Shown here: positions 1 to 8,741 of the stretch, in pieces
How the letters are laid out: the number at the start of each line of letters is the position of its first letter
How positions within the stretch are numbered: position 1 is the stretch's first letter
Assembly (NCBI GenBank): GCA_016206755.1
Contig: JACQQZ010000042.1
Span: forward strand, 1 to 9,111
Direction: 5' to 3'
DNA: 9,111 nt
Origin: Candidatus Omnitrophota bacterium
Lineage (GTDB): Bacteria > Omnitrophota > Gorgyraeia > 1-14-0-20-64-10 > JACQQZ01
Notes under the pieces: model-generated
Database searches by the model: none
Told to the model about the DNA's origin: nothing
The model's input: the letters and a program-made list of their open reading frames with translations, nothing else
Made by a program: the position numbers and the translations under genes

Positions 1-91
1 GCAGGCCCACCCCGGCCCGTTTTGAGAATTTCACTTGGGTCAAGCCGGACCGTTTCCGAAGCTGCTGGATGGTTTTCCCAATATCTTTCAT
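1..91 (-). CDS. HipB-like XRE-family antitoxin/repressor, N-terminal part (cut by window edge)
   Basis: Partial gene: 30 codons are visible from an ATG at 91 and the frame is open to the window edge. The protein begins MKDIGKTIQQLRKRSG and continues LTQVKFSKRAGVGL. This is the first half of an XRE/Cro helix-turn-helix: an amphipathic first helix, then the L-T-Q turn that opens helix 2. The stretch A-G-V-G-L is characteristic of HipB/Y4mF-type antitoxins, which usually continue R-F-I-R-E-L-E-x-G-K. The next base is C, which allows the expected Arg. Such proteins bind operators as dimers, repress their own operon and neutralise a HipA-type kinase. The operator array at 105-236 supports the assignment. 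The ATG three bases further upstream (94-96) hits a stop at once, so 91 is the start. The partner gene would lie outside the window. A solitary XRE regulator is the main alternative. Confidence 0.75.
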   Translation of the reverse strand, partial: MKDIGKTIQQLRKRSGLTQVKFSKRAGVGL

Positions 92-102
92 GACATTCAT
101 AG

Positions 103-129
103 ATTATACTATATCAGGTATAAAATCAA
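103..129 (-). promoter_or_regulatory. Candidate promoter of the HipB-like gene
   Basis: On the minus strand there is a perfect -10 box TATAAT at 108-103 and a TTGATT (-35-like) at 129-124. The spacer is 15 bp, or 16 bp if CTTGAT is used. Transcription would begin near position 97, only about six bases before the ATG at 91. The leader would be almost absent, and no Shine-Dalgarno sequence is visible. A GGTATA half-site (117-122) lies between the two boxes and its partner (105-110) overlaps the -10. A bound repressor would therefore block RNA polymerase directly. Confidence 0.5.
105..122. promoter_or_regulatory. Operator O1 (TATACT-N6-GGTATA)
   Basis: This is an 18-bp inverted repeat: left half TATACT, spacer ATATCA, right half GGTATA, with one mismatch from perfect symmetry. 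It shares the 11-mer TATCAGGTATA with O3. It overlaps the predicted -10 and spacer of the HipB-like gene. Half-site separation matches the known E. coli HipB operator TATCC-N8-GGATA, which is also 18 bp overall. Confidence 0.6.
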
Positions 130-138
130 GTATAAATA

Positions 139-164
139 GGTATAATTATACCCTTTATGATATG
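139..164. promoter_or_regulatory. Weak operator O2 overlapping a perfect 14-bp palindrome
   Basis: Positions 147-164 read TATACC-CTTTAT-GATATG. The left half is exact and the right half matches GGTATA at four of six bases. The same left half also belongs to a perfect palindrome GGTATAATTATACC at 139-152, where the two half-sites face each other with only 2 bp between them. A further near-match, AGTATA, lies at 130-135. A TATAAT on each strand inside the palindrome could act as an additional -10. O2 is the least certain member of the array, but its position fits the spacing of the others. Confidence 0.4.
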
Positions 165-176
165 ATTTTAATAAAA

Positions 177-194
177 TATACCCTATCAGGTATA
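177..194. promoter_or_regulatory. Operator O3 (TATACC-N6-GGTATA)
   Basis: This is the best copy of the array. The two exact complementary half-sites TATACC and GGTATA are separated by CTATCA. The left half extends to TATACCCT, repeated at 147-154. The right side shares TATCAGGTATA with O1. It lies about 90 bp upstream of the HipB-like start codon. Confidence 0.6.
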
Positions 195-218
195 TCATCG
201 TGTGATTCACGCTGTATA

Positions 219-236
219 TATATCTGATCGGGTATA
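219..236. promoter_or_regulatory. Operator O4 (TATATC-N6-GGTATA)
   Basis: The outermost copy reads TATATC-TGATCG-GGTATA: an exact right half and a left half matching TATACC at five of six bases. Its centre is 42 bp from that of O3, the same distance as O1 to O2. A small unrelated dyad, CGTG-TGATT-CACG, lies between O3 and O4 at 199-211. Confidence 0.5.
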
Positions 237-269
237 AAAATATCACCATCTCTGAATATCCTAGAAACC

Positions 270-310
270 ACCATCACCGGATTTTGGAGCGCAAGCTTAC
301 CCGGCATGGT
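270..310. other. Imperfect hairpin after the last gene of the pyrimidine transcript
   Basis: ACCAT (270-274) pairs with ATGGT (306-310), and CCGG (277-280) pairs with CCGG (301-304). The stem has nine pairs with a small internal loop, enclosing about 20 nt that can form a mini-hairpin AGC-GCAA-GCT. It begins 3 bp past the stop of the secreted gene, where a terminator would be expected. On the minus strand it is not followed by a clean T-run (GGTTTCTAGG), so it is not a convincing intrinsic terminator. Apart from this hairpin and the operators, nothing is visible in 92-312. Confidence 0.3.
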
Positions 311-312
311 TT

Positions 313-753
313 TCATGAGGAAGGCGCCTTTTCCCACTCTGTAGCTTGTATTTGCACTTTCCCAGGAAAATCAGGGGGCGGGGTTAAATCAAAGGTCACT
401 TGATAAGCGCGGCTGCCGGAAAAGCTAACCAGGGTCCATTTTTCTATAATGACGCCTTCTTCCTCTTCCAAATCAACGAGCTCCGTATCGACCCGGGTCA
501 AAGGTTGATTGATTCCGCCGGCAATCTGAAGTTTTTCCAAGGTGGAAAGAACCTCGCTGGTCAGTCGCGCGTCCGCCCCCGTGCTCCCGCGTATCACCAC
601 GGAGGCGCCTTGCTCGGCATAAACAGAGGGATAGACAACCGTAAATTCCCTTTCTTGCGCATCTTCTTGCGCATCTTCTTGCGCATCAAGCACGGCGGGC
701 GATATCAAACAGAAGAGTAAAGTTAAACTTTGGAATATTTTTGTCAGCGCCAT
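313..753 (-). CDS. Small secreted protein of unknown function with an AQED repeat
   Basis: 146 residues; family not recognised. The start at 753 is chosen because AGAGGAAA lies 5 to 12 bases upstream and because it opens a typical export signal. MALTKI is followed by a hydrophobic core (residues 7-20), then A-V-L-D-A with likely cleavage before QEDAQ. An in-frame ATG at 861 would add residues encoded by a hairpin and bury the signal, so it is rejected. After cleavage come three D-A-Q-E units encoded by a 12-bp tandem repeat. The rest looks like one small beta-rich domain containing an acidic D-L-E-E-E-E-G segment. It has no cysteines after the signal and no lipobox, so it is probably periplasmic or secreted. 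It lies 184 bp downstream of pyrK, the only large gap before the end of the block, and could be the last gene of the transcript. Confidence 0.65.
   Translation of the reverse strand: MALTKIFQSLTLLFCLISPAVLDAQEDAQEDAQEREFTVVYPSVYAEQGASVVIRGSTGADARLTSEVLSTLEKLQIAGGINQPLTRVDTELVDLEEEEGVIIEKWTLVSFSGSRAYQVTFDLTPPPDFPGKVQIQATEWEKAPSS
652..687. repeat. 12-bp tandem repeat, three perfect copies
   Basis: TTCTTGCGCATC occurs at 652-663, 664-675 and 676-687 without a mismatch. Read on the minus strand in frame it encodes D-A-Q-E units immediately after the predicted signal peptidase site. Because the unit is a multiple of three, slippage would lengthen or shorten the mature N-terminus without breaking the frame. 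Confidence 0.9.
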
Positions 754-791
754 ACGATTTCCTCTGCTGAAAATACCGGCGCCTTCACTCG
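744..791 (-). pseudogene. Relic of a second pyrK 3' end
   Basis: Upstream of and overlapping the secreted gene, one frame reads R-V-K-A-P-V-F-S-A-E-E-I-V-W-R-stop. The intact pyrK ends C-T-E-G-P-V-F-P-A-E-A-V-V-W-R-stop. From A/G onward, 9 of 12 residues are identical and I/V is conservative. The PyrK family typically ends with a motif like G-P-V-F-D-A-E-E-V-V-W, so the E-E here fits the family better than the intact copy does. Most identical residues use different codons (GTA/GTT, TTT/TTC, GCA/GCG, GAG/GAA, GTA/GTG, CGC/AGA), as expected for an old homologue that diverged while coding. No further PyrK similarity is visible upstream of codon 13. The TGA stop overlaps the ATG of the secreted gene (GTATGGCGCTGA). 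Confidence 0.6.
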
Positions 792-864
792 GGCCCCTTG
801 GGCCCAGGATGTTCCGGTCGGCCATCCGCCCTTTGGTGGTCGCGATGCTCCATAGGAGCATCGC
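791..864. repeat. Cluster of three hairpins between pyrK and the secreted gene
   Basis: There are three dyads in a row. The first is a perfect 10-bp stem, GCGATGCTCC (842-851) and GGAGCATCGC (855-864), with a 3-nt loop. The second is GGATG (807-811) with CATCC (823-827), and an inner CC/GG pair is possible. The third is GGGCCC (791-796) with GGGCCC (800-805) around CTT. None is followed by a T-run on either strand. They could be a REP-like element, an mRNA-stabilising structure or a structured leader for the secreted gene. Confidence 0.5.
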
Positions 865-906
865 CTAGGAATGGGCGCAGGGCTCCCCCCGGTTTTCTTG
901 AAGTTA

Positions 907-930
907 CAAAAATTTATGATGGATCCATAA
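907..930 (-). terminator. Weak terminator-like hairpin just after pyrK
   Basis: On the minus strand, seven bases after the pyrK stop, TTATG pairs with CATAA (930-926 with 918-914) around a 7-nt loop, followed by ATTTTTG. The stem is only 5 bp and mostly A-T, so termination would at best be partial. It may reduce expression of the downstream secreted gene. Confidence 0.3.
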
Positions 931-937
931 TTCACAG

Positions 938-1761
938 TTATCTCCACACCACAGCTTCCGCAGGGAAAACCGGGCCCTCGGTGCAGACGCGCTGGTATTT
1001 TTTGTGGGCCGTCGCGTGCGGACCGGCGATTTCGACAATGCAGCCCATGCAAACACCCATGGCGCATCCCATGCGCTCTTCCAACGACACTTGGGCGGGC
1101 AAACTCCAACGCTCTGCCAATTTTGTTGCGGCCTTCATCATCGGTGTTGGGCCGCAGATGTAAAGCGCTGTACCGGGGGTGGGAGGATGACGGCGAAATT
1201 GTTGTTCAATGGCCTCCGTCACAAATCCACGGAAACCTACGCTTCCATCATCGGTTGAAATGTGGGTCGTAATTTTTGCTTTTTGAAAGGCGTCGGCGCA
1301 AATCAAATAATCCTTGGTTTGCACACCCAAGAAAGCATCGACAATAAACTTCCGGCGTTTGAGATCTTTGCCCCAAAAATAAAGCGGAGGAATGCCAACA
1401 CCCCCACCGACCAAGATGGCGCGTTTTAATCCAGATGGAACTGTAAATTGAGTGCCCAAAGGTCCCAGGACATCCAATTCTTGACCGGCGACCACGTCGC
1501 GCAATGATTCCGTCCCAGTCCCGACCACTTTGTAGATCAGATCGAAGGTGCCGCGTTTTGGATCGGCATCGTAGATGCTAAACGGTCGGCGCAAAAGTGG
1601 AAATGTTGCATCTTGTTCTGGAGTGCAACGAATGTGGACGAATTGTCCGGGACGAGTCTTCTTGGAAATTTCTGGAGCGTAGAGAGAAAGCTGAAAATGG
1701 TCGCGGGCGATGGCGCGATTGGAGACGACGCGGCTGCGTCGCTGAACAATGCCCATTTCCA

Positions 1762-1762
<1 letters not shown>
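938..1762 (-). CDS. pyrK: Dihydroorotate dehydrogenase B, electron-transfer subunit PyrK
   Basis: 274 residues, normal for the family. PyrK carries FAD and a [2Fe-2S] cluster, and passes electrons from dihydroorotate, via the FMN subunit PyrD, to NAD+. Visible motifs are R-P-F-S-I at about 59-63 (FAD binding), G-G-G-V-G-I-P-P-L at 119-127 (NAD-binding start), C-G-P-T-P-M-M at 203-209, and cluster cysteines Cys233, Cys238, Cys241 and Cys260 (C-x4-C-x2-C-x18-C). It ends in the conserved G-P-V-F tail. The start at 1762 is chosen because its ATG shares one base with the carB TGA and has AAGGTG five bases upstream. An in-frame ATG at 1801 lies inside carB. No pyrD follows, so the catalytic subunit must be encoded elsewhere. 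Sampled blocks of this gene are about 40-55% G+C, lower than carB. Confidence 0.93.
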
Positions 1763-4996
<3,234 letters not shown>

Positions 4997-5004
<8 letters not shown>

Positions 5005-6103
5005 CTGTTTTCCGAGGGCGCTTTTCCATGAATTCTAAAAATCGCCGGAAGAGGTGGTGCGCATCGTGCGGCCCGGGCGAGGCCTCGGGATGATACTGAA
5101 CGGAAAAGACCGGCAGCGTTTTATGGCGCATCCCTTCCACGGTTTTGTCGTAAAGATTCACGTGGGTCTGCTCCACCTGATCCCCGGGAATGCTCGGCAC
5201 ATCGACGGCAAACCCGTGATTCTGAGTTGTAATCTCGACCTTGCCGGCGGCGACGTCCAAAACCGGATGATTGCCCCCGTGATGGCCGAATTTGAGTTTG
5301 TACGTCTTGCCCCCTAAGGCCAGTCCCAAAATCTGATGCCCCAGGCAGATGCCGAACACCGGCATCTTCGGGATCAGATCCCGCACGGTTTCAACCACGT
5401 AAGGAACGGCCTCCGGATCGCCGGGGCCGTTGGAGAGAAAAAGCCCATCCGGATCCTGTTTTAAAATTTCGCCGGCGGAGGTGGAAGCGGGAAAAACCTC
5501 CACCCGGCAGCCCATCTGCGTGAGCATGCGAAAGATGTTGCGCTTGGTGCCGCAGTCCAGGGCGGCCACGCGAAAACGCTCGCGCACCCCCGCCGGCGGA
5601 TCCAAAACTTTCGGCTGGCTGCAGGTGACAAGACGAACCATGTCCTGGCCGACCAAGCTTGGGGATGCCTGGGCACGCGCCGCCAGCGCCCTGGGATCCA
5701 GCACCTCGGTTGAAATCATTCCTTTGAGAGCCCCTTTGAGCCGCAAAATCCGCGTCAATTGGCGCGTGTCGATGCCTTGAATGCCGACGACTTCACATTG
5801 GGCCAGCCAATCGCCCAAGGACTGGCTGCTTCGCCAATTGGAAGCAACGGCGGACAATTCCTTGATGATAAAACCTTCGGGCTGAGCTTGCCCCGATTCC
5901 AGATCTTCCCCGTTGACTCCGGTGTTGCCGATCAAGGGATAAGTCATGGCGACAATTTGGCCGGCGTAGGAAGGGTCGCTCAAAATTTCCTGGTAGCCGG
6001 TCATCGACGTGTTAAAAACGACTTCCCCGGAGGTGGTGCCGGAAGCGCCGATCGACTCTCCGGTAAATGCCGTTCCGTCTTCTAAAGCAAGCAGCGCTTT
6101 CAC
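4997..6103 (-). CDS. carA: Carbamoyl phosphate synthetase small (glutaminase) subunit
   Basis: 368 residues, the usual length. CarA hydrolyses glutamine and channels ammonia to CarB. The N-terminal CPSase domain shows [10 protein letters not shown] at 30-39 and I-Q-G-I-D-T-R at 108-114. The class I glutamine amidotransferase domain begins near 178, with S-N-G-P-G-D-P at 224-230, the nucleophile Cys253 in G-I-C-L-G-H-Q, and the catalytic pair His338 and Glu340 in Y-H-P-E. The start is GTG at 6103, preceded by AGGT about six bases upstream. No ATG near it would keep the conserved [10 protein letters not shown] opening. It lies 28 bp after the lipoprotein gene, the widest gap in the pyrB-to-pyrK run. 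Confidence 0.97.
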
Positions 6104-6131
6104 TTTTTACCTGGGGCTGGTGCCGGGGGCG

Positions 6132-6632
6132 CTAGGATTGGGGGCCTGGATTTTTCCAGCGGCGTATCCAGCGAATTTTGGAAGCGGCTTTTCGTCCGTA
6201 CATGGAATCCGATGAAACGGTGTAGGTGCGCTCATAGAATTTCAGCGCCAGGAGCGCGTCGCCGTGTTTGTAAGCGACATCTCCCATCAGCAGCAGGCGC
6301 CGGGCATGTTCCCCCGCGGGGGTTCCCCCCGCTTCCGTATCCCACAGCGCGAGGTGCTGCTTTGCGTCCGCCTTGGCGGCTTCTATGGCGGATGCGGCCT
6401 GTGTTGCCCATCGTGTGTTTGGAAAACGCTCGGCGATTTTTTGGTAAGACTGCACCGCCAAATCATAGTCTTCAAACCGCCGCGCGATGTCTCCCATCAG
6501 CAGCATCCGCCGCGCATCATAATCCTCGCCGTATTCTTCCGCCGCCATTTCCCCCGGAGGTGTCCTGGGTGCCGAAGCACAACCGGTCAGCCACAGAAGA
6601 GCGATCAACATCCACCGGGAATGCCGGCTCAT
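6132..6632 (-). CDS. Small lipoprotein with two TPR-like repeats
   Basis: 166 residues. The start is the ATG at 6632, which overlaps the TGA of the LolA-like gene as ATGA. An ATG seven codons upstream would lie inside that gene. MSRHSRW, a hydrophobic stretch and the lipobox L-T-G-C (Cys18) predict a signal peptidase II lipoprotein. The mature part carries two copies of one module exactly 70 residues apart: A-R-R-M-L-L-M-G-D-I-A at about 40-50 and A-R-R-L-L-L-M-G-D-V-A at 110-120. Each is followed by a second helix with alternating A/L and aromatic residues (A-V-Q-S-Y-Q-K-I; A-L-K-F-Y-E-R-T), as in tetratricopeptide repeats. This suggests a protein-binding scaffold at a membrane. It is shorter than BamD, so I do not assign that name. 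Its neighbour is a LolA-like lipoprotein carrier, which may handle it. Confidence 0.75.
   Translation of the reverse strand: MSRHSRWMLIALLWLTGCASAPRTPPGEMAAEEYGEDYDARRMLLMGDIARRFEDYDLAVQSYQKIAERFPNTRWATQAASAIEAAKADAKQHLALWDTEAGGTPAGEHARRLLLMGDVAYKHGDALLALKFYERTYTVSSDSMYGRKAASKIRWIRRWKNPGPQS
6281..6515. repeat. Two copies of an internal repeat in the lipoprotein gene, 210-bp period
   Basis: The 15-mer CTCCCATCAGCAGCA occurs exactly at 6281-6295 and again at 6491-6505. Each copy is followed by a similar continuation (GGCGCCGGGCAT versus TCCGCCGCGCAT). The offset of 210 bp is 70 codons and matches the protein repeat. It marks an internal duplication of a helical module. Confidence 0.8.
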
Positions 6633-7438
6633 GACTGAGGATCTCCGGTCCATGGCTCTTCCGGGGGAAGATCCAGCGCATGGGCAGCATCCATCCGGTC
6701 CTGAGAAATGTCGACGATCTCGGCGTCTTGGGGAGGTTTGAAATCAAACTCGGTGGGTTTGATCGGAACACCCGTCTGAACTTTGGTGTATTTCTGATTC
6801 AGAACTTCGTTGCCTTGCGCATCCGTCATCGACAATTGGCGGGTCAGTCCGTCGCCGGGCGAAATTAAAATTTTCACTTTGCCGGGTTGAAACGGGGCGT
6901 CAGCCACCAGGGCATCCGCCGGATCCGCCTCGTAAGTTTCCAGGGCCTCTTTACCTTCTATCTTGGTTCCCAAGAAACGCACGCTCTCCGGCTTGACATC
7001 AATGAACGGCTGGTGCAATCCGCGCAGCTCAAAGGATTGATCTTTGATTCCGGCAGACTTGATTTTGGCCCAGTCGGTCTTGTAAACCGTCTTGCGCTGA
7101 GGGAAGTATTGCCATTCATAGAGACCGTCGGAAACGACCACTTCTGCAACATCCTCGTTGAGTCCGGCGTTGTCAAAATCGACACGGCGCTTGTCCGGTT
7201 TTTGATAGAGGATGTTGCCTTTGAGCGTGACCGGCTCTTTCTCATCTTTGACGACGAGGACGAAATCGGCCCTGTAGCTCTCGACAGCGGTTGCCTTTTG
7301 TTTGAGCTGTTCCAACCGTTCTGCGTCGACCGCCTCAGCGGCCGCCGCTTGGGCCGAAGAAACCAACACGGCGCCAATGGCCCAAACAATCAGTCCGGCG
7401 CTTGCGCGCTTGATCCAAGGATCACCCCGCGTGAACAT
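6629..7438 (-). CDS. LolA-like outer-membrane lipoprotein carrier protein
   Basis: 269 residues. The start at 7438 is chosen because AAAGGAG lies seven bases upstream. Earlier in-frame ATGs at 7456 and 7504 are deeper inside pyrC and less suited. A signal peptide covers about residues 1-33 (core L-I-V-W-A-I-G-A-V-L-V, cleavage near A-Q-A-A-A). The mature protein begins with a charged helix and then alternating strands: S-Y-R-A-D-F, L-K-G-N-I-L-Y-Q-K-P-D-K-R-R-V-D-F at about 72-88, S-D-G-L-Y-E-W-Q-Y-F-P, and a C-terminal P-T-E-F-D-F-K-P-P. The order (coat strand, K-P-x-K-x-R, D-G-x-x-x-W-x-Y-x-P, F-x-F-x-P-P) is that of the LolA/LolB fold, which shields lipoprotein acyl chains in the periplasm. 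A LolA-fold protein with another ligand is possible. It overlaps pyrC by 17 bp and the lipoprotein gene by 4 bp. Confidence 0.8.
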   Translation of the reverse strand: MFTRGDPWIKRASAGLIVWAIGAVLVSSAQAAAAEAVDAERLEQLKQKATAVESYRADFVLVVKDEKEPVTLKGNILYQKPDKRRVDFDNAGLNEDVAEVVVSDGLYEWQYFPQRKTVYKTDWAKIKSAGIKDQSFELRGLHQPFIDVKPESVRFLGTKIEGKEALETYEADPADALVADAPFQPGKVKILISPGDGLTRQLSMTDAQGNEVLNQKYTKVQTGVPIKPTEFDFKPPQDAEIVDISQDRMDAAHALDLPPEEPWTGDPQS

Positions 7439-8741
7439 GTGCCTGCTCCTTTCCATTGACAATGATGCCGTTGCGCAAAACAGGTCGTCCCGATACGCAG
7501 ACATCGGTGACTCTGCCGTTTAAAGTCCGGCCCAAGAAAGAGGAATTCCCGGATTTCGATTCAAAGACGGACGGGGTCACCGTCCAAGCGCTGTCAGGGT
7601 CCACCACCGCGACATCGGCTGCCGCACCAACGGATAAAGTCCCGCCGGAAATTTTTAAAATTCTGGCGGCTCTCAAGCTCATCACTTCGGCCAGCTGCGA
7701 CAACGTCATCAAACCGGTTTTGACCATCACCGTCATCAGCACCCCGAGCGCCGTTTCCAAGCCGATCACTCCGAAGGGGGCCGTTTGAATTTCCAGTTCT
7801 TTTTCGGCGTGCGTGTGCGGCGCATGATCGGTGGCGACCACGTCAATCACGCCGGCGGCGAGCGCTTTTTGCAAAGCGGTCCGGTCTTCGGGGCTGCGCA
7901 GCGGAGGGTTCATCTTAAAATTCGACTCGTACTGCCCCAGCGCCTGGTCGGTGAGCGCCAGATGATGCGGGGTGACCTCGGCGGTCACTTGGACGCCGCG
8001 CGCCTTAGCGGCTCGAATCAGATCGACCGTTTGACCGGCGCTGACGTGGGCGATGTGAAGACGGCCGCCCGCGGCTTCGGCCAACAGGATATCGCGTGCG
8101 GCCATGACCGTTTCAGCCGTGGATGGGATTCCTTGGATTCCTTGTTTGACCGAGACCAGCCCTTCATGCATCACGCCGCCGGCCGAGAGCGTTTTGTCCT
8201 CGGCATGTGTGATGATCGGCAGATCGAACATCTGGGCATACTCCAGGGCGCGGCGCATCAGCTGCGCATTCATGATGGAGTGCCCATCGTCGGAGAGAGC
8301 GACCGCGCCGGCTGCCTTCAAATCTCCAAACTCCGCCAACGACTCCCCTGCCAGGCCTTTCGTGACGGCGCCGACCGCCAGAACGCGGACCGCCGCCACG
8401 CGGCGCGCCTCCGCCAACAGATAATCAATGACAGGGCGGCTGTCGGCCGGCGGCTCGGTGTTGGCCATGGCGCAAATCGCCGTAAAGCCCCCCTTGGCCG
8501 CCGCGCGAGTCCCCGTGGCAACGGTTTCTTTCTCCTCGCGGCCGGGGGAACGCAGGTGCACGTGCATGTCGATGAATCCCGGGAAAACAATTTTCCCGGA
8601 GGCATCCAAAACTTCCGCATCCGCCGCGGCGATTTTGGGGGCGACCTTGGCAATGACGCCGGCTTCAATGAGAATGTCGCAAGCGGCATCCAACTTGTTG
8701 GCCGGATCCACCACGCGCCCGCCTTTGATCAAAAGTTTCAT
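7422..8741 (-). CDS. pyrC: Dihydroorotase, class I
   Basis: 439 residues. It interconverts carbamoyl aspartate and dihydroorotate, the third step of the pathway. The amidohydrolase metal site is intact: His60 and His62 in D-M-H-V-H-L-R, Asp151/Asp152 in S-D-D-G, His179 in H-A-E-D, His232 in H-V-S-A, and Asp305 in T-D-H-A-P-H. Substrate-site residues include Arg64, Asn94 in A-N-T, and Asn278 in N-P-P-L-R. The length and the H-x-H-L-R / S-D-D-G pattern place it in the long class I type found beside pyrB, not the E. coli type. Its ATG shares one base with the pyrB stop (TGATG), with a G-rich GGTGGGGG just upstream. The last six codons overlap the start of the LolA-like gene. All catalytic residues are present, so it is unlikely to be a degenerate non-catalytic ATCase partner. 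Confidence 0.96.
   Translation of the reverse strand: MKLLIKGGRVVDPANKLDAACDILIEAGVIAKVAPKIAAADAEVLDASGKIVFPGFIDMHVHLRSPGREEKETVATGTRAAAKGGFTAICAMANTEPPADSRPVIDYLLAEARRVAAVRVLAVGAVTKGLAGESLAEFGDLKAAGAVALSDDGHSIMNAQLMRRALEYAQMFDLPIITHAEDKTLSAGGVMHEGLVSVKQGIQGIPSTAETVMAARDILLAEAAGGRLHIAHVSAGQTVDLIRAAKARGVQVTAEVTPHHLALTDQALGQYESNFKMNPPLRSPEDRTALQKALAAGVIDVVATDHAPHTHAEKELEIQTAPFGVIGLETALGVLMTVMVKTGLMTLSQLAEVMSLRAARILKISGGTLSVGAAADVAVVDPDSAWTVTPSVFESKSGNSSFLGRTLNGRVTDVCVSGRPVLRNGIIVNGKEQAHVHAG

Noticed and set aside
100..236. CRISPR-like or iteron-type array in the AT-rich repeats.
   Set aside because: Units are short inverted half-sites with no uniform direct repeat or spacer length. The adjacent HipB-like gene and matching operator form explain them better.
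155..316. A 53-codon minus-strand frame starting with an ATG that overlaps the stop of the secreted gene (ATGA).
   Set aside because: The overlap is tempting, but there is no good Shine-Dalgarno, the frame runs through the operator array, and its C-terminal half is simply translated AT-rich repeats.
791..805. GGGCCC-CTT-GGGCCC as an intrinsic terminator.
   Set aside because: There is no T-run after the stem on either strand, and another gene start follows within 40 bases.
754..861. Extended N-terminus for the secreted protein from an ATG at 861.
   Set aside because: That ATG lies inside the 10-bp hairpin, the added residues are translated hairpin and pyrK-relic sequence, and the clear signal peptide and Shine-Dalgarno belong to the start at 753.
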